Source: Lindgomyces ingoldianus (taxonomy: Eukaryota > Ascomycota > Dothideomycetes > Pleosporales > Lindgomycetaceae). Taken from it: a stretch of 44,091 bases of DNA. Of the stretch, positions 43,827 to 44,091 are shown in pieces (position 1 is the first letter of the stretch; each line of letters starts with the position of its first letter). The translations under genes and the position numbers were made by a program. Under the pieces are notes generated by a model, which did not search any database, was not told the DNA's origin, and worked only from the letters and a program-made list of their open reading frames with translations. The stretch covers positions 643,379 through 687,469 of the forward strand of contig NW_022985173.1 in assembly GCF_010093535.1 (NCBI RefSeq), in the 5' to 3' direction.

Positions 43827-44091
43827 TTAAACCTCCTGTGACGGAGGTGGGTGGGGAGGAGGCCCAAGAAATTCCAATACCAACAAGCGACCAGAACTAG
43901 TACCAAGGGCAATATTGTTCTCATAAACACCGGAACAAGTCACTTGATACTGGGGAGGGACAATGAGCATAGATTGTGTGTTGTAGGTTACCCATTGACC
44001 GTTTACCGATATACTTTGGAAAGCACCTGAAGCTGTATGGCCCTCGAGCGTCTGCAGCGGCCGGCCTGTGTTCGCATCCCACAGTCGAACC
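43827..44091 (-). CDS. WD40-repeat protein, C-terminal end (partial)
   Basis: The frame enters from the right edge and ends with TAA at 43829-43827, covering the last 87 residues. It opens with VRLWDANTGRPLQTLEGHT, a perfect WD40 blade ending and the start of the next. It is followed by a blade-like tail typical of the last repeats of fungal NACHT/HET-E-type WD40 proteins (VNGQWVTYNTQSMLIVPPQY, then CSGVYENNIALGTSSGRLLV and LEFLGPPPHPPPSQEV). That family contains STAND-class sensors that act in heterokaryon incompatibility. The N-terminal NACHT part is outside the window, so the class is inferred from the tail alone. The short proline run at the end is unusual. No start codon is visible because the gene is truncated by the window. 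Confidence 0.8.
   Translation of the reverse strand, partial: VRLWDANTGRPLQTLEGHTASGAFQSISVNGQWVTYNTQSMLIVPPQYQVTCSGVYENNIALGTSSGRLLVLEFLGPPPHPPPSQEV

Noticed and set aside
1..44091. CRISPR arrays, tRNA or rRNA genes, secondary-metabolite cluster
   Set aside because: No spaced direct repeats, no cloverleaf or rRNA sequence recognised by eye, and no polyketide, peptide synthetase or terpene core enzyme in any frame.

Overview
The window is nuclear DNA of a filamentous ascomycete (Pezizomycotina). The intact genes have short GT-AG introns of about 45-120 bp. They encode typical fungal proteins: a secreted family-2 beta-mannosidase, a Cef1/CDC5 spliceosomal Myb protein, a WDR48/UAF1-type WD40-DUF3337 protein and a Pet8-type S-adenosylmethionine carrier. 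I cannot name the species. Some features would fit Leotiomycetes, but that is only an impression.

Layout. 1-560 is an AT-rich, TpA-rich block that looks like a RIP-degraded repeat. 1.3-2.6 kb holds a dead SRPK-like protein kinase on the minus strand. 4.4-5.3 kb is a long minus-strand frame broken by stops, probably a dead gene I cannot name. 7.6-8.8 kb is an intact fungal protein of unknown function (minus). 9-13 kb has no recognisable gene. 13.4-15.2 kb is a broken fungal S41-type peptidase gene (minus), and 16.6-18.3 kb a broken fungal transcription-factor-like gene (plus). 18.7-19.2 kb is a small SnoaL/NTF2-like protein (minus). 20.8-24.0 kb is a complete six-exon beta-mannosidase (plus). 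24.4-25.6 kb is a three-exon F-box/2EXR-like protein (plus). 25.95-27.1 kb is a broken 3-hydroxyisobutyrate-dehydrogenase-like gene (plus). 28.1-29.3 kb is a short Hsp70-like ATPase-fold protein with a signal peptide (plus). 29.4-29.75 kb is an ~85-bp tandem repeat. From 30.6 to 40.4 kb the window becomes a dense housekeeping block: CEF1, the WDR48-like gene, the SAM carrier (minus) and a TCAB1/Swt21-like WD40 gene. 40.7-42.8 kb is a dead epoxide hydrolase interrupted by a 642-bp hAT-like MITE. At the right edge is the C-terminal end of a WD40-repeat protein (minus).

The living genes do not form one pathway. The housekeeping block serves splicing, deubiquitinase regulation, mitochondrial SAM import and RNP/telomerase-type WD40 functions. 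The main story is the contrast between that block and a flanking zone with at least five, probably six, recognisable pseudogenes. Many of their stop codons are explained by C-to-T or G-to-A changes, as RIP would produce. The clearest single discovery is the MITE, with perfect 15-bp terminal inverted repeats, a 7-8 bp target duplication and dense subterminal GTAC words, sitting inside the epoxide hydrolase reading frame. Exon boundaries were read by eye from splice signals and frame continuity. I see no tRNA, rRNA or CRISPR array.
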